Source: Gammaproteobacteria bacterium (lineage in GTDB: Bacteria; Pseudomonadota; Gammaproteobacteria; Pseudomonadales; Pseudohongiellaceae). Taken from it: a stretch of 64,000 nucleotides of DNA. Below, one piece after another: positions 56,861 to 64,000 of the stretch. Each line of letters starts with the position of its first letter. Within the stretch, counting starts at the first letter, position 1. The notes below the pieces were generated by a model. The model did not search any database and was not told the DNA's origin. It saw only the letters and a list, made by a program, of their open reading frames with translations. A program made the position numbers and the translations under genes. Location of the stretch: NCBI GenBank assembly GCA_029245395.1, contig JAQWPL010000013.1, forward strand, positions 1 through 64,000. Reading direction: 5' to 3'.

Positions 56861-57529
56861 ATGAACACCCGTAGGTTGGAAGGTATAGGAATGACTTCAC
56901 TGCGAACCAGGGAGCGCCTGGTAAACAGGTTAATTGAACAGGGAATTCAACGCATTGATGTTCTGGAAACCATGCGCACTACGCCACGACATCTGTTTAT
57001 TGATGAAGCTTTATCACATCGAGCCTATGAAGACGTCGCCCTGCCTATTGGTTTTAACCAGACTATCAGCCAACCCTATATTGTTGCCCGGATGACCGAA
57101 ACCATTTTGAATGCCGCGCCAGAAGAGGCGCGGATCCTGGAAATCGGAACGGGCTGTGGCTACCAAACTGCGATACTTGCCCAGCATGTAAAACATGTTT
57201 ATAGCATTGAGCGAATCAGGCCACTGCTGGAAAAGACCAGGAGCAGATTACTTGATCTAAAAATCCGCAACGTCAGCCTCCATTGTGGAGATGGAAACAA
57301 AGGTTGGCCCAGGCATGCCCCATTTGATTGCATTATTACAACCGCTGCTGCGAGTGAGGTACCTCAGGCTTTATTGGATCAATTACAGGAAGGGGGCGTG
57401 CTGGTGATACCAGTTGGTGGCAGGGAGTTTCAGGAATTGAAACTATATCGGAAGGAAAAGGACAAAATCAGTGATGAAACACTTGAATCTGTACGCTTTG
57501 TCCCGTTGCTGGGAGGGGTGGAAAATTAG
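56861..57529 (+). CDS. pcm: Protein-L-isoaspartate O-methyltransferase
   Basis: A 222-aa SAM-dependent repair enzyme for damaged Asp/Asn residues. The SAM loop [16 protein letters not shown] and substrate segment [19 protein letters not shown] are intact, as is [19 protein letters not shown] start at ATG 56891 ([11 protein letters not shown]) is also possible and closer to the usual length. It ends in TAG. Confidence 0.95.
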   Translation: MNTRRLEGIGMTSLRTRERLVNRLIEQGIQRIDVLETMRTTPRHLFIDEALSHRAYEDVALPIGFNQTISQPYIVARMTETILNAAPEEARILEIGTGCGYQTAILAQHVKHVYSIERIRPLLEKTRSRLLDLKIRNVSLHCGDGNKGWPRHAPFDCIITTAAASEVPQALLDQLQEGGVLVIPVGGREFQELKLYRKEKDKISDETLESVRFVPLLGGVEN

Positions 57530-57565
57530 CTTTTCACTGCTCAAGATCCTGGAGGAGGGTGGTCG

Positions 57566-58495
57566 GTGAATCGAACTCGATTCCAACTTTTCCTCAAGGG
57601 GATGGCCATGGGTGCAGCGGATTCTGTTCCCGGTGTCTCCGGTGGCACTATTGCCTTGATCACTAACATTTATGAAGAACTAGTGGATGCCATTAAATCG
57701 TTGGGTTGGCATGTACTAGTGGTGTGGAAGCGGGAAGGTTTCATGGCCGCCTGGCGCTACTGTAAGGGTGATTTCCTGCTGACCTTGATGACAGGCATTC
57801 TTTGCTCTTTATTGATACTGGGCAGACTCATTCTTGGGTTGATGGAAAACTATCTGCCTTTTTTACTGGCTTTTTTTGCAGGGCTGGTACTGGCATCCCT
57901 GTATTTTGTCTCGAGGAATATTAGCCGCTGGAATCTGCCTGCAATTCTGCTGTTTCTGTCAGGCATGAGTCTTGCTCTGCTATTGGCTAACTTGCCAATA
58001 GCCGCTGCCAATAACAACCTGATGTATTATTTTATTAGTGGTGCCATTGCCATTTGCGCCATGATACTGCCTGGAGTATCAGGCGCTTTTATTCTCATTC
58101 TTCTTGGAGTTTACGGTTCAGTACTCGAAGCACTGACAGGGTTCAACTGGCCGGTCATTATCGTGTTTGTCAGCGGTTGCCTGTGTGGCCTTATGTTGTT
58201 TTCAAGGCTGCTTTCCTGGCTACTACATCAGCATCATGACCTGACTCTGTCGGCACTGACCGGAATGCTTGCTGGTTCCCTATACCTGCTCTGGCCGTGG
58301 CGTGTCGCCAGAGATGTCAGTCTCCAAGCCCATGCCTTTACCAGTTATCAGCATACCTGGCCTGGAACATATGCAGAGCTGACAGGCGTAGCCTTTTCAC
58401 CACTAGTAGGCCTGCTTCTGGTTGCTTGCGGGATTGGAATCGTTTTATTGCTTGAATATGTCGCAGGCAACAAACCCGGTAGTGAGTCAGGCTGA
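57566..58495 (+). CDS. DUF368 membrane protein (PopT-like undecaprenyl phosphate translocase)
   Basis: A 309-aa polytopic membrane protein with about eight hydrophobic segments. The N-terminal GAADSVPGVSGGTIALITNI (residues 16-35) and the internal repeat of it, MILPGVSGAFILILLGVYG, are the DUF368 signature. DUF368 proteins have been shown in other bacteria to return undecaprenyl phosphate across the inner membrane (PopT). Start GTG 57566 with a strong GGAGGAGGG upstream. It lies between pcm and nlpD, 3 bp before nlpD, linking lipid-carrier recycling with uppS made in the same block. Confidence 0.88.
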   Translation: MNRTRFQLFLKGMAMGAADSVPGVSGGTIALITNIYEELVDAIKSLGWHVLVVWKREGFMAAWRYCKGDFLLTLMTGILCSLLILGRLILGLMENYLPFLLAFFAGLVLASLYFVSRNISRWNLPAILLFLSGMSLALLLANLPIAAANNNLMYYFISGAIAICAMILPGVSGAFILILLGVYGSVLEALTGFNWPVIIVFVSGCLCGLMLFSRLLSWLLHQHHDLTLSALTGMLAGSLYLLWPWRVARDVSLQAHAFTSYQHTWPGTYAELTGVAFSPLVGLLLVACGIGIVLLLEYVAGNKPGSESG

Positions 58496-58498
58496 TTA

Positions 58499-59314
58499 TT
58501 GAAAATGGCGCATCGTCTTTTCCAACAAAACGTAATGGTGCTCCTGTTCTTAATGACAGGGTGCATGAGCGCCTATCAGTCACCGGTTGCAGATATTGAT
58601 GAACCCCGTTTCCTGGATAGTGACCGGATACATCGAGTCAACGAAGGTGAAACTCTGTATGCAGTAGCCTGGATTTATAACCTGGATTTTTTACAAATGG
58701 CCCGTGTTAATAATCTGGCCTCGCCTTATATCATCATTCCTGGGCAGATACTGAACGTGGATCCCCGGGCTCAGCCTGTAAGTCAGCCGCCAGCTTCCAG
58801 CCGTCAGCTACCAGCTGGCTCTCCAAATACTTCATCTCGAGTAGCGCAAGCAAGACCGGCACCTTCATCCACTCGTAGCAGTACTACTAACGATGCTCCT
58901 TCGCCGGTCCAGGTTAATCCAGTAAGGGTTCAGCAGGGCCCGGTAAGCTGGGGTTGGCCAGCGCAAGGCAGCATTATCGGCCGCTTTTCGGCTGCGGGTG
59001 TGGAGAACAAGGGTATAGATATAGCCGGGCAAAAAGGAGAGTCTGTTGTGGCTGCTGCCAATGGTGAAGTGGTCTACGCAGGCAGTGGACTACTGCGTTA
59101 TGGCGACCTCGTCATAATCAAGCACAACGATCTTTTTCTCAGTGCCTATGCTCACAATAGTGCGCTGCTGGTAAGTGAGGGTGACAGAGTTTCCCGCGGT
59201 GAAAAAATAGCTGAACTGGGATCAACCGGTATTGATCAGGACATGCTGCATTTTGAGATTCGTCTTGAAGGAAGTCCGGTGGATCCGCTTGAATATTTAC
59301 CTCCAAATTCATAA
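58499..59314 (+). CDS. nlpD: NlpD-like LysM/M23 lipoprotein, murein hydrolase activator
   Basis: About 270 residues. A lipoprotein signal ends in LMTGC (Cys about 20-22), followed by a LysM domain (RVNEGETLYAVAWIYNLDFL), a Pro/Ser/Gln-rich linker and a C-terminal M23 domain. The peptidase site is degenerate: NKGID replaces HxGxD and MLHF replaces HLHF, as in NlpD/EnvC activators. It should activate an AmiC-type amidase at the septum. Start is TTG 58499 or ATG 58505. It precedes rpoS, and in relatives rpoS is transcribed partly from inside nlpD. Confidence 0.92.
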   Translation: MKMAHRLFQQNVMVLLFLMTGCMSAYQSPVADIDEPRFLDSDRIHRVNEGETLYAVAWIYNLDFLQMARVNNLASPYIIIPGQILNVDPRAQPVSQPPASSRQLPAGSPNTSSRVAQARPAPSSTRSSTTNDAPSPVQVNPVRVQQGPVSWGWPAQGSIIGRFSAAGVENKGIDIAGQKGESVVAAANGEVVYAGSGLLRYGDLVIIKHNDLFLSAYAHNSALLVSEGDRVSRGEKIAELGSTGIDQDMLHFEIRLEGSPVDPLEYLPPNS

Positions 59315-59327
59315 AAGGTTCGTCAAG

Positions 59328-59355
59328 TCGACAGCAAAAGATTTCGGTGTATACT
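59328..59355 (+). promoter_or_regulatory. Candidate rpoS promoter
   Basis: TCGACA (59328-59333), 16-bp spacer, TATACT (59350-59355) preceded by TG as an extended -10. It lies in the 125-bp nlpD/rpoS gap, about 85 nt before the rpoS ATG. Other rpoS promoters may lie inside nlpD. Confidence 0.5.
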
Positions 59356-59439
59356 GAATTCGTGGATTGCATTTGCGTGGAGAGTGAATGAAGAAACTAT
59401 AAATCCAAACCAAAACACTATATTTAAAAGGACTTAAAT

Positions 59440-60492
59440 ATGAGCAATGGTAAATCCTCACAAAACAAAACCACTTTCCCACAATCCACTCCTGCTTTTC
59501 CTCCTGATAAGCAATTAAAAGCGTCTGAATCTGACAAAAATTTATCAAATGGTGATGAAGATAATTCAGGCCAAAAAAAATTACTTGCTTGTGCAGTCAA
59601 GGATGTTGCCCGTGACAGACTAAAACCTGGTTGTAAACTTGCAGCACCATCAAGTACGTCTAACTCTACGACCCGATACCTCAACGAAATTGGCCGCACC
59701 CGTTTGCTCACTGCTGTAGAAGAGCTTGCCCTGGCACGACAGGTAGTGGCCGGAGATCGGCTCAGCAAAAACCGAATGATAGAAGCTAATTTGCGTTTGG
59801 TTGTGAATAATGCCAAACGCTACCTGAATCGCGGACTAGCACTCCTGGATCTTGTCGAAGAGGGTAATCTGGGGCTGATCAGGGCAGTTGAAAAATTCAA
59901 TCCGGAACTGGGTTACCGATTTTCCACCTACGCGACCTGGTGGATCAAGCAGAGTATCGATCGCGCGCTGATGAACCAGGCGCGTACCATCCGCCTGCCG
60001 ATTCATGTCATGAAAGAGTTAAATGCATGCCTGCGAGTCATTGGTGATTTGTATGATGAAATGAATCGTCAGCCCACTGATGATGAAATTGCTCACCGTT
60101 GCGGCATAACGGTGAAACAGGTTAAGAAACTTATGCGGCATAACAGCTCAACTACATCGGCTGATATCACCTTGACCAGAGATAATGAATCTACGCTAAT
60201 GGATGTGCTTCCGGATGAGCCTGAAAGGGATCCTGCAGTAAGTTTGCAGGAGAGCAACATATTTGAAAGCCTGGATAATTGGCTTGATTGTCTGACAGGA
60301 AAACAAGGTGAAATTCTTGCGCGCCGTTTTGGATTGCGAGGTTATGAGCCGCAGACTCTGGAAAATGTTGGCGTGGAAATAGGGTTAACCCGTGAACGTG
60401 TCAGGCAGATTCAGATTGAAGGCCTGAAAAAACTTAGATGTCTGATTGAAAAGGAAGGCCTGAACCTGGAAATACTGGTTAGCAGGGACTAA
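59440..60492 (+). CDS. rpoS: RNA polymerase sigma factor RpoS
   Basis: A 350-aa sigma-70-family factor for the general stress and stationary-phase response. Region 1.2/2.1 starts at [20 protein letters not shown], region 2 has [31 protein letters not shown], region 3 [16 protein letters not shown], and region 4 [19 protein letters not shown]. The N-terminal 65 residues are a Ser/Asn/Asp-rich extension of low complexity, longer than in E. coli. AAAGGA lies 9 nt upstream. It is convergent with fdxA. Confidence 0.96.
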   Translation: MSNGKSSQNKTTFPQSTPAFPPDKQLKASESDKNLSNGDEDNSGQKKLLACAVKDVARDRLKPGCKLAAPSSTSNSTTRYLNEIGRTRLLTAVEELALARQVVAGDRLSKNRMIEANLRLVVNNAKRYLNRGLALLDLVEEGNLGLIRAVEKFNPELGYRFSTYATWWIKQSIDRALMNQARTIRLPIHVMKELNACLRVIGDLYDEMNRQPTDDEIAHRCGITVKQVKKLMRHNSSTTSADITLTRDNESTLMDVLPDEPERDPAVSLQESNIFESLDNWLDCLTGKQGEILARRFGLRGYEPQTLENVGVEIGLTRERVRQIQIEGLKKLRCLIEKEGLNLEILVSRD

Positions 60493-60546
60493 CTTAGTAG
60501 AGGCTATTTGCCGGGGCTATTAACAGGAACAGAAATAACCGGGTAA

Positions 60547-60873
60547 TTAGCCCATATCAAGGTGCTCACGTTTGTTTGGTTTATTAGCCCATTCCTCGGA
60601 ATCCGGGAGGGCGTCCTTCATTTCCGTGATGACCTCCCACTTTTCGCTGAGTTCAGCGTTAAGCTCGAGGAATTCCTTTTGATCTTCCGGTAATTCATCA
60701 TCGGCATAGATGGCATCCACAGGGCACTCTGGTTCGCAAAGAGCGCAGTCGATACATTCATCGGGGTGGATGACGAGCATGTTGGGGCCTTCATAAAAAC
60801 AGTCAACAGGGCAGACTTCTACACAATCGGTGTGTTTACATTTAATACAGTTTTCACCCACTATAAAGGTCAT
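60547..60873 (-). CDS. fdxA: 7Fe ferredoxin FdxA
   Basis: A 108-aa ferredoxin with one [3Fe-4S] and one [4Fe-4S] cluster: [17 protein letters not shown] (residues 9-25) and [12 protein letters not shown] (40-51), the central [20 protein letters not shown] stretch, and the C-terminal helical tail of the Azotobacter FdI type. It sits between rpoS and mutS exactly as in Pseudomonas. Confidence 0.95.
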   Translation of the reverse strand: MTFIVGENCIKCKHTDCVEVCPVDCFYEGPNMLVIHPDECIDCALCEPECPVDAIYADDELPEDQKEFLELNAELSEKWEVITEMKDALPDSEEWANKPNKREHLDMG

Positions 60874-61018
60874 TTTCTTACTCCTGTTGCTTCCGCTATT
60901 TTAACTGATGTTGCGCTGTTACTGTTGCTGCTATACGGGCTGTAAGCCCCTTGTTTAACGGGTGTTATTCTACCTTATAGCCCTTATTGTAGTAAATCAG
61001 GACTTACCAAAAAATTGC

Positions 61019-63589
61019 TCAATCATCCAGCAATTCTCTGAGGCGGTAAAGCATGTCCTGAGCCTGTTTTGGCGTGAGGTTATCCGGATTGATATCCTGC
61101 AGCATGGTGACGGCTGGGTGATCTGGCTTGGAAATAAAAAGTTCGGCTTGTCCTTGTCCAGATGGTGAGATTCCTGCAGAAGATTTGTTGTCATCCTGTT
61201 CCAGTTGCCCCAGTTTTTTACGTGCTCTGGTAATAACCTGGGCAGGAATGCCTGCCAGCTGTGCGACCTGCAAGCCATAACTCTGGTTGGCAGGGCCTGG
61301 TTCCACAGAATGAAGAAAGACAATTCCCTTGTCATGTTCAGTGGCATTCAAATGGACATTACTAATACCTGGGTACAAATCAGGCAGGGCGGTTAGTTCA
61401 AAATAGTGCGTGGCAAAGAGTGTGAATGCCTTGATTTCCGAAGCAATGTATACGGCACTTGCCCATGCCAGGGAAAGGCCATCGAAAGTACTGGTGCCCC
61501 TGCCGACTTCATCCATCAGCACCAGGCTGGAAGACGTTGCATTGTGAAGAATATTTGCAGTCTCGGTCATTTCTACCATGAAGGTAGAACGCCCTCCCGC
61601 AAGGTCGTCCGATGAGCCAATCCGAGTGAATATCCTGTCTACCGGGCCGATACGAGCGCTGGCCGCGGGGATAAAACAGCCGGTATGAGCCAGGAGTACT
61701 ATCAGGGCAGTCTGGCGCATGTAAGTGGATTTGCCCCCCATATTCGGGCCGGTGATCATCAGCATGCTTGAATCTGGTCCAAGCCGAATGTCATTGGCTA
61801 CAAAGGGATCCTCCATCACCTGTTCAACAACGGGATGACGTCCCTGGCTGATTTCAATGCCTGGGTCCTGAGTGAACTCCGGACAATTCAGATCCAGCAC
61901 ACCAGCGCGCTCTGCAAAATTGGATAGCACATCCAACTCACTTAGGCAGAATGCAGTTTGCTGCAGCGCAGGTAAATCCTGGGCAATGGATTCTATCAAT
62001 GCTTCATAAAGTTGTTTTTCCCTGGCCAGGGATTTGCTTCTGGCACTCAGGGCTTTTTCCTCAAACTCTTTCAGTTGCGGAGTAATAAAGCGTTCTGCAT
62101 TTTTAAGCGTCTGGCGGCGAATATAGTCTGCTGGAACAACGTTTGACTGTAGCCTGCTGATTTCAATGTAATAACCATGGACTCTGTTGTAACCCACTTT
62201 AAGCGTGGAAATTCCGGTACGGGATTTTTCCTCGATTTCCAGTTTCGACAGAAATTCTCCCGCATTACTGCTGAGCTGACGCAGCTCGTCGAGCTCATCA
62301 TCGTAACCATCGGCAATAACGCCTCCTTCCCGGATAACCACGGGAGGATTTTCGCAAATGGCTTTTGCGAGAAGTTTCGATAAAACAGGGTAGGGGCATA
62401 TATTTTCGGCAAGAGACTGGAGTCTTGGTGTGTCTAGTTCGTTCAATTGAGCTTGCAACGAAGGTAATACTTCCAGTGCAGAACGCAGGTTGGACAAATC
62501 TCGAGGCCTGGCGCTGCGCAGGGCAATTCTGGATAGTACGCGTTCCAAATCGCCCACTGGTTTGAGGTTTTCCTGCAGAGCCTCGAAAACATAATTGCTT
62601 ACCAGTGTACTGACAGCTTGCTGGCGAAGCCTGATCTGTTGATGATTTCGAATAGGTCGGTGCAACCAACGGCTGAGTAAGCGTGTACCCATTGGTGTAG
62701 CACAACGCGACAGGATACTTAACAAGGTATTGTCCGTGCCGCCAGCCAGATTCCTATCAATTTCTAGGTTACGCCGACTGATACTGTCCAGGATCAGGCT
62801 GTCATCAGTATGTTCGACACGCAGTGATTGGATGTGAGGAAGCTCGGTCTGCTGAGTTTCCCTGGCGTAATTCAGCAGACACCCTGCAGCCTGGACAGCA
62901 CAATCCAGGTGGGCGCAACCAAAACCTTCCAACGAGTCTGTATTGAATTGCTTTGTCAGTGTTCTGGTTGCAGTGTCCAGATCAAATTCCCAGCCTGGTC
63001 TAGGTCGAAGGCCGCTATGGTTGGCTATTTCAGACGGTAAATCATGGCTATCAGGCACCAGGATTTCAGCAGGATCAATCCGGTGAATTTCGCTAATCAT
63101 AGCTGCTTCATCAGTGACCTGGAGTACAAAAAAGCGTCCTGAACTGATATCCAGTGTGGCCAGCCCGAACACTGAATTTTCGGTAAACAGTGCTAGTAGC
63201 AAATTGTCGCGTGTCTCAACGAGGAGAGCCTCGTCAGTGAGCGTACCGGGTGTAATCAGGCGAACTACCTTGCGATCGACTGGCCCCTTGCTGGTTGCCG
63301 GGTCGCCAATTTGTTCACAGATGGCTACTGATACTCCGGCATCCACTAGTTTTGCCAGATAACGGTCGGCGGCGTGGTAGGGGATGCCGCACATGGGAAT
63401 AGGTGTGCCTGAAGATTTACCCCTGGCAGTCAGCGTGATGTCCAACAGTTTCGAGGCTTTCTCAGCGTCCTTATAGAACAACTCATAAAAATCGCCCATG
63501 CGGTAAAACAGGAGCTCGTCGGGATGCTCAGACTTGAGTTTCAAGTACTGCTGCATCATGGGGGTGTGCTGGGTGGAAGGCTTGCTCAA
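61019..63589 (-). CDS. mutS: DNA mismatch repair protein MutS
   Basis: An 856-aa mismatch-recognition ATPase. The N-terminal mismatch-binding F-x-E is in [14 protein letters not shown] (residues 25-38), connector, lever and clamp domains follow, and the C-terminal third carries the Walker [18 protein letters not shown], Walker [21 protein letters not shown] and the [11 protein letters not shown] His. The end ([18 protein letters not shown]) is the tetramerisation tail. Length fits E. coli MutS. It is divergent from recA. Confidence 0.97.
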   Translation of the reverse strand: MSKPSTQHTPMMQQYLKLKSEHPDELLFYRMGDFYELFYKDAEKASKLLDITLTARGKSSGTPIPMCGIPYHAADRYLAKLVDAGVSVAICEQIGDPATSKGPVDRKVVRLITPGTLTDEALLVETRDNLLLALFTENSVFGLATLDISSGRFFVLQVTDEAAMISEIHRIDPAEILVPDSHDLPSEIANHSGLRPRPGWEFDLDTATRTLTKQFNTDSLEGFGCAHLDCAVQAAGCLLNYARETQQTELPHIQSLRVEHTDDSLILDSISRRNLEIDRNLAGGTDNTLLSILSRCATPMGTRLLSRWLHRPIRNHQQIRLRQQAVSTLVSNYVFEALQENLKPVGDLERVLSRIALRSARPRDLSNLRSALEVLPSLQAQLNELDTPRLQSLAENICPYPVLSKLLAKAICENPPVVIREGGVIADGYDDELDELRQLSSNAGEFLSKLEIEEKSRTGISTLKVGYNRVHGYYIEISRLQSNVVPADYIRRQTLKNAERFITPQLKEFEEKALSARSKSLAREKQLYEALIESIAQDLPALQQTAFCLSELDVLSNFAERAGVLDLNCPEFTQDPGIEISQGRHPVVEQVMEDPFVANDIRLGPDSSMLMITGPNMGGKSTYMRQTALIVLLAHTGCFIPAASARIGPVDRIFTRIGSSDDLAGGRSTFMVEMTETANILHNATSSSLVLMDEVGRGTSTFDGLSLAWASAVYIASEIKAFTLFATHYFELTALPDLYPGISNVHLNATEHDKGIVFLHSVEPGPANQSYGLQVAQLAGIPAQVITRARKKLGQLEQDDNKSSAGISPSGQGQAELFISKPDHPAVTMLQDINPDNLTPKQAQDMLYRLRELLDD

Positions 63590-63824
63590 AAGGCGGTTGG
63601 AAAACTCGATTTTTAGTGTCCAGAGATTCTACGTTATCTGAAAATTCTGCACCAACAATTTGCCCAAAGGATGTTAAAAAAATGATTTCTATTTTGAATA
63701 TAATGCCTTTATCTGCTTTAATGAATCGCATCAAAACAAATCAATTCCAACTGCATTTTTATCTGGATTGACACTATAAAATCACTTTCCAATCAAATAA
63801 AACCCAGAAGGATTCCAACCGGAA
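63590..63824. other. mutS/recA divergent intergenic region
   Basis: A 235-bp AT-rich stretch with the starts of both genes. A TTGACA at 63768-63773 could be the recA -35, but no good -10 follows at 16-18 bp. I checked every CTG here for a CAG ten bases later and found none, so the canonical CTG-N10-CAG LexA box of gammaproteobacteria is not present. Confidence 0.4.
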
Positions 63825-64000
63825 ATGGCAAATAAACAAGGTTCCAGCAAAGACTCCGCTAAAGACACCATTAAAGACTCTAATAAAGACAAGGCGCTCA
63901 CAGCAGCTCTTGCCCAGATAGAAAGACAGTTCGGCAAAGGCTCCATGATGCGCCTTGGCGACTCAGAAAGTATTTCCATTCCTGCCATCTCCACAGGCTC
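63825..64000 (+). CDS. recA: Recombinase RecA, N-terminal part
   Basis: The first 58 codons of recA, cut by the right edge. After a Lys/Asp-rich start, the sequence [20 protein letters not shown] followed by [18 protein letters not shown] is unmistakable. Compared with E. coli RecA the N-terminus is longer by about 14 residues, made of the repeat [19 protein letters not shown] lies about 12 nt before the ATG. Confidence 0.95.
   Translation, partial: MANKQGSSKDSAKDTIKDSNKDKALTAALAQIERQFGKGSMMRLGDSESISIPAISTG
63849..63893 (+). repeat. 12-bp tandem repeat in the recA 5' end
   Basis: AAAGACTCCGCT, AAAGACACCATT and AAAGACTCTAAT follow one another and a fourth AAAGAC begins the next copy. Each unit encodes KD plus two small residues. 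Confidence 0.85.

Noticed and set aside
60904-60960. GGGCT-GTA-AGCCC hairpin near 60940 as a terminator for mutS or fdxA
   Set aside because: The stem is only 5 bp and no adequate T-run follows on either strand.
63849-63893. Short tandem repeats as a CRISPR array
   Set aside because: Units are 12 bp, contiguous, coding and without spacers. The same holds for the 18-bp repeat at 28866-28901.

Overview
The window is chromosomal DNA of a gammaproteobacterium, most likely a marine, aerobic member related to the Pseudomonadales/Cellvibrionales/OMG-type lineages. From dapD onward the gene order is essentially that of the Pseudomonas chromosome: dapD, glnD, map, rpsB-tsf-pyrH-frr-uppS-cdsA-dxr-rseP-bamA-skp-lpxD-fabZ-lpxA-lpxB-rnhB-dnaE-accA-tilS-pyrG-kdsA-eno-ftsB-ispD-ispF-truD-surE-pcm-nlpD-rpoS-fdxA-mutS-recA. 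This placement comes from synteny and protein motifs, not from a database search. I see no tRNA, rRNA or CRISPR array.

Region 1 (1-20.4 kb) is accessory. It opens with a partial minus-strand gene of a rimI-neighbour type and an exported four-EF-hand protein with a strong terminator. A minus-strand cluster follows: DUF6152 protein, cysteine synthase-glutaredoxin fusion interrupted by an in-frame TAG, di-heme cytochrome c, and PYROXD2/phytoene-desaturase-like flavoprotein. Divergent from it is a plus-strand cluster: a Planctomycete-type cytochrome with DUF1587/1592/1588/1585 modules, a Tat-exported DUF1552 protein, an exported ankyrin-repeat protein and a MatC-like carrier. Next come an intact IS3-family element with inverted repeats and an A7 frameshift site, a molybdenum hydroxylase pair (IorA/IorB type), an NhaC-type antiporter, and a GNAT acetyltransferase pseudogene that also carries an in-frame TAG.

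Region 2 (20.5-27.5 kb) holds rsmJ facing a minus-strand group map-glnD-ArsC/YffB-like-dapD-dapE (protein maturation, nitrogen signalling, lysine/peptidoglycan precursor synthesis).

Region 3 (27.6-64 kb) is the dense housekeeping block on the plus strand: translation factors, isoprenoid and phospholipid synthesis, outer-membrane assembly and lipid A synthesis, DNA polymerase III, fatty acid, CTP and KDO synthesis, enolase, cell division, stress-survival genes and rpoS. fdxA and mutS are on the minus strand, and recA starts at the right edge.

Points most worth a second look: two in-frame amber codons at conserved positions (5440-5442 and 20202-20204) although TAG is an ordinary stop in many genes here; ribosomal protein S2 with a long acidic tail that appears to continue in the -1 frame into a Lys/Ala repeat ORF; a 12-bp tandem repeat that lengthens the RecA N-terminus, with no canonical LexA box upstream; the exported cytochrome/DUF1552/ankyrin cluster; and enlarged surface loops in BamA.
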